NCBI GenBank assembly: GCA_027353395.1
Contig: DAIEHU010000014.1
Coordinates: 1-17,925, forward strand
Source of the DNA: Desulfobacteraceae bacterium
Lineage (GTDB): Bacteria > Desulfobacterota > Desulfobacteria > Desulfobacterales > Desulfosalsimonadaceae
DNA length: 17,925 bases
Direction of reading: 5' to 3'
Shown: one piece after another, positions 6,460 through 14,512 of the stretch
Numbering within the stretch: position 1 is the first letter of the stretch
Layout of the letters: each line of letters starts with the position of its first letter
The notes under the pieces: model-generated
The model's database searches: none
Seen by the model: the letters and a program-made list of their open reading frames with translations, nothing else
What the model was told of the DNA's origin: nothing
Made by a program: the position numbers and the translations under genes

Positions 6460-7377
6460 CTATCTGAAGTGACCCCGCATTCCTTTGGACAGCAAACCGG
6501 TTTCGTTCCGAGCCGCTTCCTGCATCGAAGTCAGTATTTCCTCACACTGGGCAACCGCTTTGCGCTTTCTTCCCAAGGAAAGTTCCGCTGATTTGATATT
6601 GGTGTTCAGCCGGGACAGTCTGATCACTTCCGCATTCACTTTCATAAATTCTGCAAAGGCCGCCTCGGCCTCATCAATGGAGGCCCGCCCACGCCCATCT
6701 TCAATATCGGAAAGCGCTTTCATGGACTCTTTCACCTGATTTTCTTCTGTTTTCATGACCGCTTCGATATCGTCCATCTGTTTATCATCAGATGCGTTAA
6801 TGTGCGGAGCCTGGAGATTGTGGATTTTAAGCAAGGCTGTAACCGCCCTGTAAATAAGTTTTGATGTCCGGACATCGTCAAAGATTCCGGTCAGATTCGA
6901 AATTGCATGTTCGAATCGTCTGGCTGCGTCGGCGCCCTTGGTGTATGACAGGCGGGCTGCTTTGAGGTTCGTATTCTGCACAGCGAAATCAAGCAGTGAT
7001 TTGTCAATTGTTCTGCACTCCTCCCAGCAATTGTGGAATTCTCCGCGCAGTTTTTTCTCGTCGTCCGAACCTGTGAGTGCATCGAGTTCATGCAGATCCT
7101 GTTCCGTGGCATCCGCGGCCTTGAGTGATTCTTTAGCAAAATTTTCAGATTCCTTATCGGTAATTGCCATGACCGCCGCCTTTTCCAGTTCGATGGATCT
7201 GAGCATATCGATTCTCATCCGGGATAATATCTCATCTTTTTTCAGACTGTTGCCGAAAACGTCCACAGAATGGTACTTCATGCCATACAATAATGCCAGC
7301 AGCAGCACCAGCGTCCAGCCCAACCCGGACAGAATCATCCATTTCCCTGTTTTTGCTTCCGAATATTTTTTTTTCAT
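6460..7377 (-). CDS. Membrane-anchored helical-bundle (chemoreceptor-type) sensor domain protein without signalling module
   Basis: The 305 residues comprise a short basic N-terminus (MKKKYSEAKTGK), one transmembrane segment (about 13-34, WMILSGLGWTLVLLLALLYG) and a long, charged, all-helical remainder that should lie in the periplasm. The helices resemble the ligand-binding bundles of methyl-accepting chemotaxis proteins. Two segments repeat with a 123-residue period: NTNLKAARLS at 135 and NTNIKSAELS at 258, each followed by an Arg/Ala-rich helix, pointing to two stacked bundles as in helical bimodular (HBM) sensors. There is no second transmembrane helix, HAMP or MCP signalling domain; the protein ends GMRGHFR. 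The start at 7377 is chosen because the longer reading (to 7503) overlaps the prepilin peptidase and begins with unrelated sequence. The role is unknown; a partner protein is likely. Confidence 0.8.
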   Translation of the reverse strand: MKKKYSEAKTGKWMILSGLGWTLVLLLALLYGMKYHSVDVFGNSLKKDEILSRMRIDMLRSIELEKAAVMAITDKESENFAKESLKAADATEQDLHELDALTGSDDEKKLRGEFHNCWEECRTIDKSLLDFAVQNTNLKAARLSYTKGADAARRFEHAISNLTGIFDDVRTSKLIYRAVTALLKIHNLQAPHINASDDKQMDDIEAVMKTEENQVKESMKALSDIEDGRGRASIDEAEAAFAEFMKVNAEVIRLSRLNTNIKSAELSLGRKRKAVAQCEEILTSMQEAARNETGLLSKGMRGHFR

Positions 7378-7408
7378 ATTTTTTTCAAAGCTTCTTCGTA
7401 TCCCGTTT

Positions 7409-8185
7409 TTACCGGAAAGCGCTGTTGTAATACCAGTCAATGAGTTCCGGACCGGCAAATAAATAGGCAAGGGCTCCCATCGCCAGAAATGGGCCAAAGG
7501 CAACCGCGAATTTTAAATCTTTCCTGGCAAACAGCATGAGGATCGCACCGGTCAGCGAGCCCGTGGCGGAGGCCACAAAAATCGTGAAAAATACGCCCTG
7601 CCATCCAATAAACGCCCCAATCATGGCCAGCAGTTTGATGTCTCCCCCGCCCATGCCTTCCTTGCCGGTGATGCGATGATACCCCCAGGCCACCAGAAAA
7701 AGACTGCCGCCCCCCACGAATACGCCGATCAGCGCGTCCTTAAAGGTGACGGACCTTAAAACCAGCGAGGCCGCCAACCCCACGAGGATTCCGGGAAGAG
7801 ATATAACATCCGGAATTATCATCAGATCAATGTCAATAAAGGTTACCGTCACCAGGATGCTGATAAATACAAAATAGATGAGAAAATCAAGCGTGATGCC
7901 GAATCGATAGGCTGCCGCCGCCGCCAGAAGCCCGGTCAGCCCTTCCACCAGCGGATAGCGGATGGAAATTGGGGCCTTGCACCCCCGGCATTTTCCTGTA
8001 AGCAAAATATAGCTCAAAATCGGTATGTTATCATAAAACCGGATGGGGGTGTTGCAATGGGGGCATTTAGAGCCGGGGCTGACAATGGATTCGGCTCGGG
8101 GAAGCCGCCAGATACAGACGTTTAAAAAGCTGCCGATGCAGGCTCCCATAAAAAATATCATTAATAAAATAAATATATCAGACAT
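7409..8185 (-). CDS. Prepilin peptidase / N-methyltransferase (A24 aspartic peptidase, PilD/GspO type)
   Basis: Inner-membrane enzyme that cleaves leader peptides of type IV prepilins or type II pseudopilins and methylates the new N-terminus. In the 258-residue form the order is complete: GACIGSFLNVCIWRLP at 14-29, the cytoplasmic zinc-type cysteines C41, C44, C66 and C69, ISIRYPLVEGLTG, then several membrane helices with catalytic aspartates in IDIDLMIIPD (117-125) and GMGGGDIK (D181). The start at 8185 (MSDIF) has AAAGG six bases upstream and leads directly into the first helix; the ATG at 8248 would add 21 hydrophilic residues. No pilus or secretion genes are in the window, so which system it serves is unknown. 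The sensor-like gene follows 31 bases downstream. Confidence 0.95.
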   Translation of the reverse strand: MSDIFILLMIFFMGACIGSFLNVCIWRLPRAESIVSPGSKCPHCNTPIRFYDNIPILSYILLTGKCRGCKAPISIRYPLVEGLTGLLAAAAAYRFGITLDFLIYFVFISILVTVTFIDIDLMIIPDVISLPGILVGLAASLVLRSVTFKDALIGVFVGGGSLFLVAWGYHRITGKEGMGGGDIKLLAMIGAFIGWQGVFFTIFVASATGSLTGAILMLFARKDLKFAVAFGPFLAMGALAYLFAGPELIDWYYNSAFR

Positions 8186-8270
8186 ATCCTGCCTTTGGAA
8201 TCGGGTTTGCGGCATGTATCTTGGTGAACCGTCATCAATCCCATGCATGACTTAGCGCGGATGATGGCGT

Positions 8271-8299
8271 ATCTTATGAAAGAGGCGGAATAAAATCAA
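8271..8299 (-). promoter_or_regulatory. Weak candidate promoter for the prepilin peptidase gene
   Basis: On the minus strand TTGATT (8299-8294), a 17-base spacer and TAAGAT (8276-8271) each match four of six consensus bases. It lies about 85 bases before the chosen start in the divergent gap with lon. Confidence 0.35.
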
Positions 8300-8387
8300 T
8301 CCCAAACTCGAACAGTGAAAAATGGATTGAAATTAAACGATAAAGATAATAGAGATTTTTTACCGTTGGAAATGTGCTGCCGCCGAT

Positions 8388-8460
8388 GGCGAAATGCCAT
8401 GTGGGCGAATGCCATCCGTTCCTACGGTTTTTTACTTGCGGGGATGATCTTCCCCGATCA
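8388..8460 (+). promoter_or_regulatory. lon upstream region: short direct repeat and small hairpins
   Basis: The 312-base gap 8186-8497 has no gene. Its lon-proximal part holds a near-repeat, GGCGAAATGCCAT (8388-8400) and GGCGAATGCCAT (8404-8415); a 4-bp hairpin CCGT/ACGG (8416-8427) followed by six T; and two mutually exclusive 5-bp hairpins, GGGGA (8440-8444) with TCCCC (8451-8455), or TGATC (8445-8449) with GATCA (8456-8460). No clear sigma70 or sigma32 promoter was found, so the role in lon expression is a guess. Confidence 0.3.
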
Positions 8461-8497
8461 TGAACGTTTACATTTTTTTATTTGAAACAGGTGGTTT

Positions 8498-10954
8498 ATG
8501 GCGGAAACGGATAAAGACGATCTTGTAAGCCTTTTGGAAGACACAGACGGCAAAATTGATATACCGGAAATCATGCCGCTCCTCCCGGTAAGAGATGTGG
8601 TGATTTTTATTGATATGGTGCTCCCTTTGTTTATAGGGCGCGACCGATCGGTCAAAGCGGTGGATAAATCCATGGGCGGCGATCGGCTGTTGTTCTTGTC
8701 AACGCAAAAAGACCCCTCCATTGAAGACCCCAAGCCGGATGATATTTATCGCATGGGGACCATTTGCCGGATTTTAAGGATTTTAAAACTGCCGGACGGC
8801 CATTTTAAAGTGCTGGTGCAGGGGCTGGAAAAAGGGCGGATCAAACGGTTCACCAGCCATAAAGGGTATTACAGCGTCAAAGTGGAGGTGGTCAAGGACA
8901 AGCCATTTGAAAAACTTGAACTTGAACACCAGGCGTTGATGCGCAATATCCGGGAAAACTGTGAAAAAATCCTGACCATTCGCGGAGAATATTCCAGCGA
9001 GATCGGTATTCTTTTAGAGGAAATCGAACATCCCGGCAAACTGGCGGACCTGGTGTCTTCCAATCTGAAGCTGAAAATCGAAGAGGCCCAAGGCCTTCTT
9101 GAATTATCCGATCCGCTGGAGCGCCTGCAAAAAGTCAATGACTACCTTACCCGGGAAGTGGAACTGTCGGTGATGCAGGCCAAAATTCAATCCAATGTCC
9201 GGGATGAGATATCCAAAAGCCAGCGGGATTATTTTTTGCGGGAGCAGGTCCGGGCGATTAACAAGGAACTCGGGGAGTTTGATGATCGTGTGGAGGAAGT
9301 GGGCGAGTATAAAAACCTTCTCAAACGGGCCAAGCTTCCGGCGGAAGCCGCGAAAGAGGCGGACAAACAGCTTCGGCGGCTGGAACAGATGCACCCGGAT
9401 TCATCGGAGGCTTCCGTCATCCGGACCTATCTGGACTGGATTATCGAGCTTCCCTGGAGCAAGTCCACCAAGGATAAAATCGACATCAAGGCCGCCAAAA
9501 CCATCCTTGACAGCCATCATTACGGTCTGGACAAGGTCAAGGACCGGGTGCTGGAATACTTGAGCGTGCGGGTCCTGAATCCCAATAAAAAAGGGCAGAT
9601 ACTGTGCTTTGCCGGCCCCCCAGGCGTGGGAAAAACCTCCCTGGGACAGGCCATTGCCAAAGCCATGAACCGGAAATTTTTCCGGATGTCTCTGGGCGGC
9701 ATCCGGGATGAGGCGGAAATCCGGGGTCACCGCAGAACTTATATCGGCGCCATGCCCGGACGGATTATCCAGGGGCTCAAACAATGCGGCAGCAATAACC
9801 CGGTTTTCATGATGGATGAAATCGATAAAATCGGTTCTGATTTTCGCGGCGATCCGTCTTCCGCGCTTCTGGAGGCCCTCGATCCGGAGCAGAACGCCAA
9901 TTTTAGCGATCATTACCTGAACCTGCCCTATGATCTGTCCAATGTCATGTTTATATTGACCGCGAATGTCATTGACACAATTCCTTCTGCCCTTCTGGAC
10001 CGGATGGAAGTGCTGAATTTGTCCGGCTATACGCTTGAAGAAAAAACCGCCATCGCGGAAACATTTCTACTGCCCCGGCAAATCAAGGAAAACGGGCTGA
10101 AGAAAAAGGATATAACTATCAGTCCTGGCGCGTTGCAGCAAATCATTGAAGAATATACCTGCGAATCAGGCCTTCGCAATCTGGAACGGGAACTGGCGGC
10201 CATCTGCCGGAAGCTGGCGCGGAAAATCGCTGAAAAGGAAAAAGGCCCTTTTCAGATCACCAAAACGAACTTGCAGCAGTTTCTCGGAACCCCCAAGTTT
10301 ATGCCTGAAATGGATCAGGAAGAAAGCCAGGTGGGCCTGTCCACCGGACTTGCATGGACTTCCGTGGGCGGTGAGGTATTGTATATTGAAGCTACCCTGC
10401 TGGACGGCAAGGGGGAGCTGATCATCACCGGCCAGATTGGGGACATCATGCAGGAGTCGGCACGGGCCGCGGTCACCTATGCCCGTTCACATCGGGAACG
10501 GTTCGGCATTAAAAAGGATTATTTTGAAAACCGGGACATCCATATTCATGTGCCGGCTGGCGCCATTCCCAAGGATGGCCCATCCGCCGGCATCGCCATG
10601 GCCACCGCCCTGATTTCCGCCTTGACCAACCGGCCGGTCAACACCGAGGTGGCCATGACAGGGGAAATCACTTTGCGGGGCCGGGTGCTGCCCATCGGCG
10701 GGTTGAGGGAAAAATCTTTAGGCGCGCTCCGTGCAGGGATTAAAACCATTATTATTCCGGAAAAAAATAAAAATGATCTGGCGGAAATCCCCAAAAATGT
10801 GAAGCGGAAAATTAAATTTTGCCCGGTTTCCACCATTGATGAAGTGATCGCCATCGCCATTGGCGAGGATTTGATCCAGCCGGAGTCCGCCAAATCCCCA
10901 AAAAGCAAAAAAAACAAAAGACCCAACCCGCCCGGCGGCGTTTCCGGATCATGA
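8498..10954 (+). CDS. lon: ATP-dependent protease Lon (LonA)
   Basis: Cytoplasmic AAA+ protease that unfolds and degrades damaged and regulatory proteins. All parts are present in 818 residues: the N-terminal LON substrate domain opening LPLLPVRDVVIF, a coiled linker with SQRDYFLREQ, Walker A GPPGVGKT (373-380), Walker B MMDEID with D440 and E441, and the C-terminal peptidase with the catalytic dyad Ser696 (PKDGPSAG) and Lys739 (GGLREKSLG), 43 residues apart as in E. coli Lon. The C-terminus carries a short extra Lys/Pro/Ser tail (KSPKSKKNKRPNPP). AGGTGG at 8489-8494 serves the ATG. The stop overlaps the tsaB start by four bases (ATGA), so the two are cotranscribed. Confidence 0.98.
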   Translation: MAETDKDDLVSLLEDTDGKIDIPEIMPLLPVRDVVIFIDMVLPLFIGRDRSVKAVDKSMGGDRLLFLSTQKDPSIEDPKPDDIYRMGTICRILRILKLPDGHFKVLVQGLEKGRIKRFTSHKGYYSVKVEVVKDKPFEKLELEHQALMRNIRENCEKILTIRGEYSSEIGILLEEIEHPGKLADLVSSNLKLKIEEAQGLLELSDPLERLQKVNDYLTREVELSVMQAKIQSNVRDEISKSQRDYFLREQVRAINKELGEFDDRVEEVGEYKNLLKRAKLPAEAAKEADKQLRRLEQMHPDSSEASVIRTYLDWIIELPWSKSTKDKIDIKAAKTILDSHHYGLDKVKDRVLEYLSVRVLNPNKKGQILCFAGPPGVGKTSLGQAIAKAMNRKFFRMSLGGIRDEAEIRGHRRTYIGAMPGRIIQGLKQCGSNNPVFMMDEIDKIGSDFRGDPSSALLEALDPEQNANFSDHYLNLPYDLSNVMFILTANVIDTIPSALLDRMEVLNLSGYTLEEKTAIAETFLLPRQIKENGLKKKDITISPGALQQIIEEYTCESGLRNLERELAAICRKLARKIAEKEKGPFQITKTNLQQFLGTPKFMPEMDQEESQVGLSTGLAWTSVGGEVLYIEATLLDGKGELIITGQIGDIMQESARAAVTYARSHRERFGIKKDYFENRDIHIHVPAGAIPKDGPSAGIAMATALISALTNRPVNTEVAMTGEITLRGRVLPIGGLREKSLGALRAGIKTIIIPEKNKNDLAEIPKNVKRKIKFCPVSTIDEVIAIAIGEDLIQPESAKSPKSKKNKRPNPPGGVSGS

Positions 10955-11643
10955 GAATCCTGGCGGTGGATACCGCTTCCCGCACATGCAGCGTTGCGGT
11001 GGTGGAAGATGACACTGTGATGGCGGAATTCACGCTCAATCATCGAGACACCCATTCCCGGTTCCTCATGGAAGTGATCGACCGGGTGCTGGCTATCAGC
11101 CGTTTTACCCCGGCGGATATGGATGGATTCGCCGTGACCATTGGCCCCGGAAGTTTTACCGGCCTGCGCATTGGTTTAAGCACCGTCAAAGGCCTGGCGA
11201 TTGCGACGGACAAGCCGGTGGTGGGCGTCGGTTCGTTGGACGCCCTGGCGTTCCCGTTTGCATATTCCGATAAACTGGTCTGCCCCCTGATGGACGCGCG
11301 AAGGAATGAGGTTTATACCGCCCGGTACCGGTTTGAGGGCGCCCGGATGATCGTTCATGCACCGCCGGATGTCACATCCCCGGAATCGGCTGTTTGCGAT
11401 ATCCATGAGCCATGCATTTTTACAGGTGATGGCGCTGCGGCATACAGGGACCGGATCATGGACATCATGAAAAGCCGGGGTGTCCGGGCGGTTGTTGCTG
11501 ATTATTGCCATCACCCCATCAGGGCCTCGATAATCGCGGCCCTGGCGATGCCCCGCTTTAAAACCAGTGATACGGATGATGCAGGCGTCATAATCCCGTG
11601 TTATATCCGGCCATCGGATGCGAAAAAGATGATTGAAAGATAG
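10951..11643 (+). CDS. tsaB: tRNA threonylcarbamoyladenosine biosynthesis protein TsaB
   Basis: Partner of TsaD and TsaE in forming t6A37 on ANN-reading tRNAs; it has the ASKHA fold but no own transfer activity. The 230-residue protein opens with MRILAVDTASRTCSVAVVED and contains the dimer-interface signature TIGPGSFTGLRIGLSTVKGL (about 67-86), followed by GVGSLDALAF and PLMDARRNEVY. It ends with IIPCYIRPSDAKK, the usual family end. Its ATG overlaps the lon stop, implying translational coupling. tsaD and tsaE are not in the window. The call is firm. Confidence 0.95.
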   Translation: MRILAVDTASRTCSVAVVEDDTVMAEFTLNHRDTHSRFLMEVIDRVLAISRFTPADMDGFAVTIGPGSFTGLRIGLSTVKGLAIATDKPVVGVGSLDALAFPFAYSDKLVCPLMDARRNEVYTARYRFEGARMIVHAPPDVTSPESAVCDIHEPCIFTGDGAAAYRDRIMDIMKSRGVRAVVADYCHHPIRASIIAALAMPRFKTSDTDDAGVIIPCYIRPSDAKKMIER

Positions 11644-11649
11644 AAGATA

Positions 11650-11678
11650 TTGACATACTGAATTAATTCCATTACACA
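11650..11678 (+). promoter_or_regulatory. Candidate promoter for the psd-pssA unit
   Basis: A perfect TTGACA at 11650-11655 begins six bases after the tsaB stop and is followed after 17 bases by TACACA (11673-11678), a weak -10. It would give a leader of about 160 bases containing the structured element at 11712-11785. Tentative because of the poor -10. Confidence 0.35.
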
Positions 11679-11711
11679 TTCATCATTCATGAAGGGATAC
11701 GGTTGCATTCG

Positions 11712-11755
11712 AATGGCTGCATAGATTCCGCAAGACCGGGATTTACGCAGCCATT
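11712..11755 (+). repeat. Long imperfect hairpin in the psd leader
   Basis: AATGGCTGC (11712-11720) is exactly complementary to GCAGCCATT (11747-11755). Inside it ATTCCG pairs with CGGGAT (one G-U) around CAAGAC, so the whole 44 bases fold as two stacked stems with a 4+4 internal loop. There is no T run on either side, so it is not a typical terminator. It may be a leader RNA structure or protein-binding site. Confidence 0.5.
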
Positions 11756-11785
11756 AATATTAACTTGATATCATCGAATATTAAT
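11753..11785 (+). repeat. AT-rich nested palindrome upstream of psd
   Basis: ATTAATATT (11753-11761) and AATATTAAT (11777-11785) form a 9-base inverted repeat around the perfect 8-base palindrome TGATATCA (11766-11773). The layout resembles a dimeric regulator site, and it abuts the GC-richer hairpin at 11712-11755. AT-rich palindromes can arise by chance, so this is low confidence. Confidence 0.35.
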
Positions 11786-11844
11786 CATGATGCCACCATG
11801 AAATGGCATTGGCGGAGCAGTCCGTGCAGCATTTGGAGGAACAA

Positions 11845-12531
11845 TTGGAACATCAATCGAAAAATGCGTTTTTTCGAGCGGAGCCTCAGGGCATGTCCGC
11901 CTATCCTGTCGCCAAAGCAGGCTGGCCATTTATCGGCGCGTCCGCGTTCACAACATTTGTGCTGGCCTTATCCGGATTGACGTATTTTGCAGTCGCGGGT
12001 CTTTTGGTGACGTTTTTTATCTGTTATTTTTTCAGGGATCCGGACCGGATGACGCCGAACCAGCCGGACGCCGTGATTTCTCCTGCTGACGGGCGGATTG
12101 TCTATACAGGCGTGGTGGAAAAAAGTCCGTTTATTGATGGCCCCTGCCTGAAAATCGGAATTTTTATGAATATTTTCAACGTTCATGTGAATCGGATTCC
12201 TTTTTCAGGGAGTATTAAAGACATCCGGTATTTTCCTGGAAAATTTTACAGCGCGGACAAGGAAGAAGCCTCGGTCGCCAATGAACATAACGCTGTTATT
12301 CTGGAAACACCAAAACATCAGACCATTTGTTTTGTTCAGGTGGCGGGATTCGTCGCCCGGCGGATCATCTGCTTTATCCAAAAAGAAGATGCCGTGACTT
12401 GCGGTCAAAGATTCGGTCTGATCTGCTTCGGCTCGCGCGTGGATGTGTATTTACCGGCAGATGCGGTCCTGGACGCGGCCAAGGGCGATAAAGTCAAAGC
12501 CGGTGCGTCCATCATCGGGCATCTGGCATAA
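11845..12531 (+). CDS. psd: Phosphatidylserine decarboxylase proenzyme (short, archaeal type)
   Basis: Pyruvoyl enzyme converting phosphatidylserine to phosphatidylethanolamine at the inner membrane. Seen: GWPFIGAS and a hydrophobic pair of helices, FFRDPDR, ISPADGRIVY, IFMNIFNVHVNR(I/V)P-type segment, NEHN, then the self-cleavage site in CFGSRVDVYLP, with Ser197 expected to become the pyruvoyl group. Three starts are possible: ATG 11803 (no ribosome-binding site), TTG 11845 (GGAGG at 11835-11839, five bases away) and ATG 11893 (GGAG nine bases away, beginning MSAYPVAKAG as homologues do). The TTG is used here because it has the best site; the ATG at 11893 is a strong alternative. pssA follows 13 bases after the stop. 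Confidence 0.93.
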   Translation: MEHQSKNAFFRAEPQGMSAYPVAKAGWPFIGASAFTTFVLALSGLTYFAVAGLLVTFFICYFFRDPDRMTPNQPDAVISPADGRIVYTGVVEKSPFIDGPCLKIGIFMNIFNVHVNRIPFSGSIKDIRYFPGKFYSADKEEASVANEHNAVILETPKHQTICFVQVAGFVARRIICFIQKEDAVTCGQRFGLICFGSRVDVYLPADAVLDAAKGDKVKAGASIIGHLA

Positions 12532-12544
12532 TAAGGGATTTTCC

Positions 12545-13357
12545 ATGCGGCTGAGAAGATCCATAAAGCGGGAAGATCTCAGAAAGGGTATTTATATCCT
12601 TCCGAATCTGTTCACGTTAATGAATCTGTTTTTCGGTTTTTACTCGGTCGTTTGTGCGATTAACGGTCAGTTTAAAACCGCTGCCGTCGCCATTCTGATC
12701 GCCGCCGTATTTGATGCCCTAGACGGTAAAATCGCCCGGGCCACCCACACATTAAGCCGGTTTGGCGCGGAATTCGATTCCCTGGCGGATTTGGTTTCTT
12801 TCGGCGTGGCCCCGGCGGTGATGATGTATCTGTGGACACTCAAACCCATGGGAAGGCCGGGCTGGCTGGCTGCGTTCCTGTTCGTGGCATGCGGCGCGCT
12901 TCGCCTGGCCCGGTTTAATACAAACCTTGACCAGTCGAGCGATGGTTATTTTGTGGGCCTTCCCATTCCTGCGGCAGCCGGTATGAACGCAGTGATGGTG
13001 TTGTTTATCTCTGATCTGGGGCTGAAAAACAGCGCCCATCATTTTCCGGCATTATTATTGATGTATGGGCTGTCATTTCTGATGGTCAGCTCCATCAAAT
13101 ATTTCAGTATAAAAAAAATTGAGATGTTCCGGTCCATGAATTTTAACGTGCTGGTGTCCATGATGCTGATATTGATGCTGATAGCGGCAGTGCCATCGAT
13201 ATCCCTGCTCTTGGCGTCACTGGCGTATATCGCATCCGGGCCGGTGTGTCTGGTGGTCCGGCGGCGCAGGCAAAAAAACGGTACAACATCCTCGCCCGAT
13301 CGTGCGCCGAATTCCGCACCACCCCCTGCAAACGATCAGAAAAATCGGTTGCCATAA
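12545..13357 (+). CDS. pssA: CDP-diacylglycerol-serine O-phosphatidyltransferase
   Basis: Integral membrane enzyme making phosphatidylserine from CDP-diacylglycerol and serine, the step before the decarboxylase encoded just upstream. The CDP-alcohol phosphotransferase signature is perfect: D57-x2-D60-G61-x2-A64-R65-x8-G74-x3-D78-x3-D82, followed by SFGVAPA. About 270 residues include several hydrophobic helices (from ILPNLFTLMNLFFGFYS on) and a charged C-terminal tail rich in Arg, Lys and Pro. An upstream-extended reading to 12443 overlaps psd and is unrelated in sequence; the ATG at 12545 has AAGGG seven bases before it. The pair psd-pssA forms the phosphatidylethanolamine branch as one operon. 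Confidence 0.95.
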   Translation: MRLRRSIKREDLRKGIYILPNLFTLMNLFFGFYSVVCAINGQFKTAAVAILIAAVFDALDGKIARATHTLSRFGAEFDSLADLVSFGVAPAVMMYLWTLKPMGRPGWLAAFLFVACGALRLARFNTNLDQSSDGYFVGLPIPAAAGMNAVMVLFISDLGLKNSAHHFPALLLMYGLSFLMVSSIKYFSIKKIEMFRSMNFNVLVSMMLILMLIAAVPSISLLLASLAYIASGPVCLVVRRRRQKNGTTSSPDRAPNSAPPPANDQKNRLP

Positions 13358-13433
13358 GCAAGCGAGCATTGATTTTGCTGTTACAGATATTCCTGCGGCA
13401 GCGTTACATATTATTTATTAAGGAGAAGTTACG

Positions 13434-14510
13434 ATGACAAAAAAATATGAGATTGCGGTTCTGCCCGGTGATGGAACCGGCCCTGAAGTGGTTGCTGAAG
13501 GGCTTAAAGTTCTGGAATCAGCCGCCGGGGCTTATGGGTTTTCTTTAAATTTTACAACCTATCCCATTGGCGGCGATCATTATATGAAAACCGGTGAAAT
13601 CCTTCCTGAGGGCATTATCGCGGAACTTTCGAAAGCAGACGCGATATTTCTGGGGGCCATTGGACATCCGGATGTGAAGCCCGGTATTCTTGAAAAAGGA
13701 ATCCTTTTAAATTTGCGGTTCTCTTTGGATCAGTATATTAATTTCCGGCCCGTCACTCTCTATGAGGGCGTGGCCACGCCTTTAAAAGACAAGGGGCCCG
13801 CGGATATTGATTTTGTTGTGGTGCGGGAAAACAGCGAGGGCCTTTATGCTGGCGCAGGCGGCACCTTAAAAAAAGGAACGCCGGATGAGGTTGCGATCCA
13901 GGAATCCATCAATACCCGGAAAGGGGTGGAGCGGTGTATCCGGTTTGCCTTTGAATATTGCCGGAAACGCAACAAACGGAAAAAATTGACCTTATGCGGC
14001 AAAACCAATGTTCTGACCTATGCCTTTGATCTGTGGGAAAGGACTTTTTACGAAGTGGCGGCGGAATATCCGGATATCACGCCAGATTACGCCCATGTGG
14101 ACGCCATCTGCATGTGGATGGTCAAGAATCCCGAATGGTTTGACGTGATTGTCACCGATAATCTGTTTGGCGATATCATCACCGACTTGGGCGCCATGAT
14201 TCAGGGCGGCATGGGCATCGCCGCAGGCGGCAATATCAATCCCCAAGGCGTGTCCATGTTTGAACCCATCGGCGGTTCCGCGCCCAAATATACCGGCAAA
14301 CAGATTATCAATCCCATTGCCGCGATTCTTTCGGCGCAATTGTTGCTGGATACCATCGGCGAACCCAAGGCCGCCGCAGCCATTGAAGCCGCGGTGAGAA
14401 AAGCATTGCGCCAGGACATTAAAAATGTGTCCGCCGGCAAAATGGGATATACCACCAGCCAGGTGGGGGATTTGATCGCCCGTTACGTGAAGGAAGGAGC
14501 TGGAGATTAG
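13434..14510 (+). CDS. Isocitrate/isopropylmalate dehydrogenase family, probably 3-isopropylmalate dehydrogenase-like
   Basis: NAD-dependent beta-decarboxylating dehydrogenase of the LeuB/IDH family. Evidence: IAVLPGDGTGPEV at the N-terminus, LGAIGHPDV, the substrate-binding LRFSLDQYINFRPV, VVRENSEGLYAG, GKTNVL, the metal site DAICMW with VTDNLFGDIITDLGA, and the NAD-binding EPIGGSAPKYTGK. The 358 residues are full length. The substrate helix has Asp-Gln-Tyr after the second Arg region, closer to what I recall of tartrate/D-malate-type members than of standard LeuB, so the substrate is uncertain. No leuA, leuC or leuD lies nearby, which fits this caution. AAGGAG (13420-13425) is eight bases before the ATG. 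greA starts two bases after the stop. Confidence 0.9.
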   Translation: MTKKYEIAVLPGDGTGPEVVAEGLKVLESAAGAYGFSLNFTTYPIGGDHYMKTGEILPEGIIAELSKADAIFLGAIGHPDVKPGILEKGILLNLRFSLDQYINFRPVTLYEGVATPLKDKGPADIDFVVVRENSEGLYAGAGGTLKKGTPDEVAIQESINTRKGVERCIRFAFEYCRKRNKRKKLTLCGKTNVLTYAFDLWERTFYEVAAEYPDITPDYAHVDAICMWMVKNPEWFDVIVTDNLFGDIITDLGAMIQGGMGIAAGGNINPQGVSMFEPIGGSAPKYTGKQIINPIAAILSAQLLLDTIGEPKAAAAIEAAVRKALRQDIKNVSAGKMGYTTSQVGDLIARYVKEGAGD

Positions 14511-14512
14511 CC

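Noticed and set aside
8327..8350. TTGAAA ... GATAAT as the lon promoter
   Set aside because: The two boxes are only 12 bases apart, too close for a sigma70 promoter.
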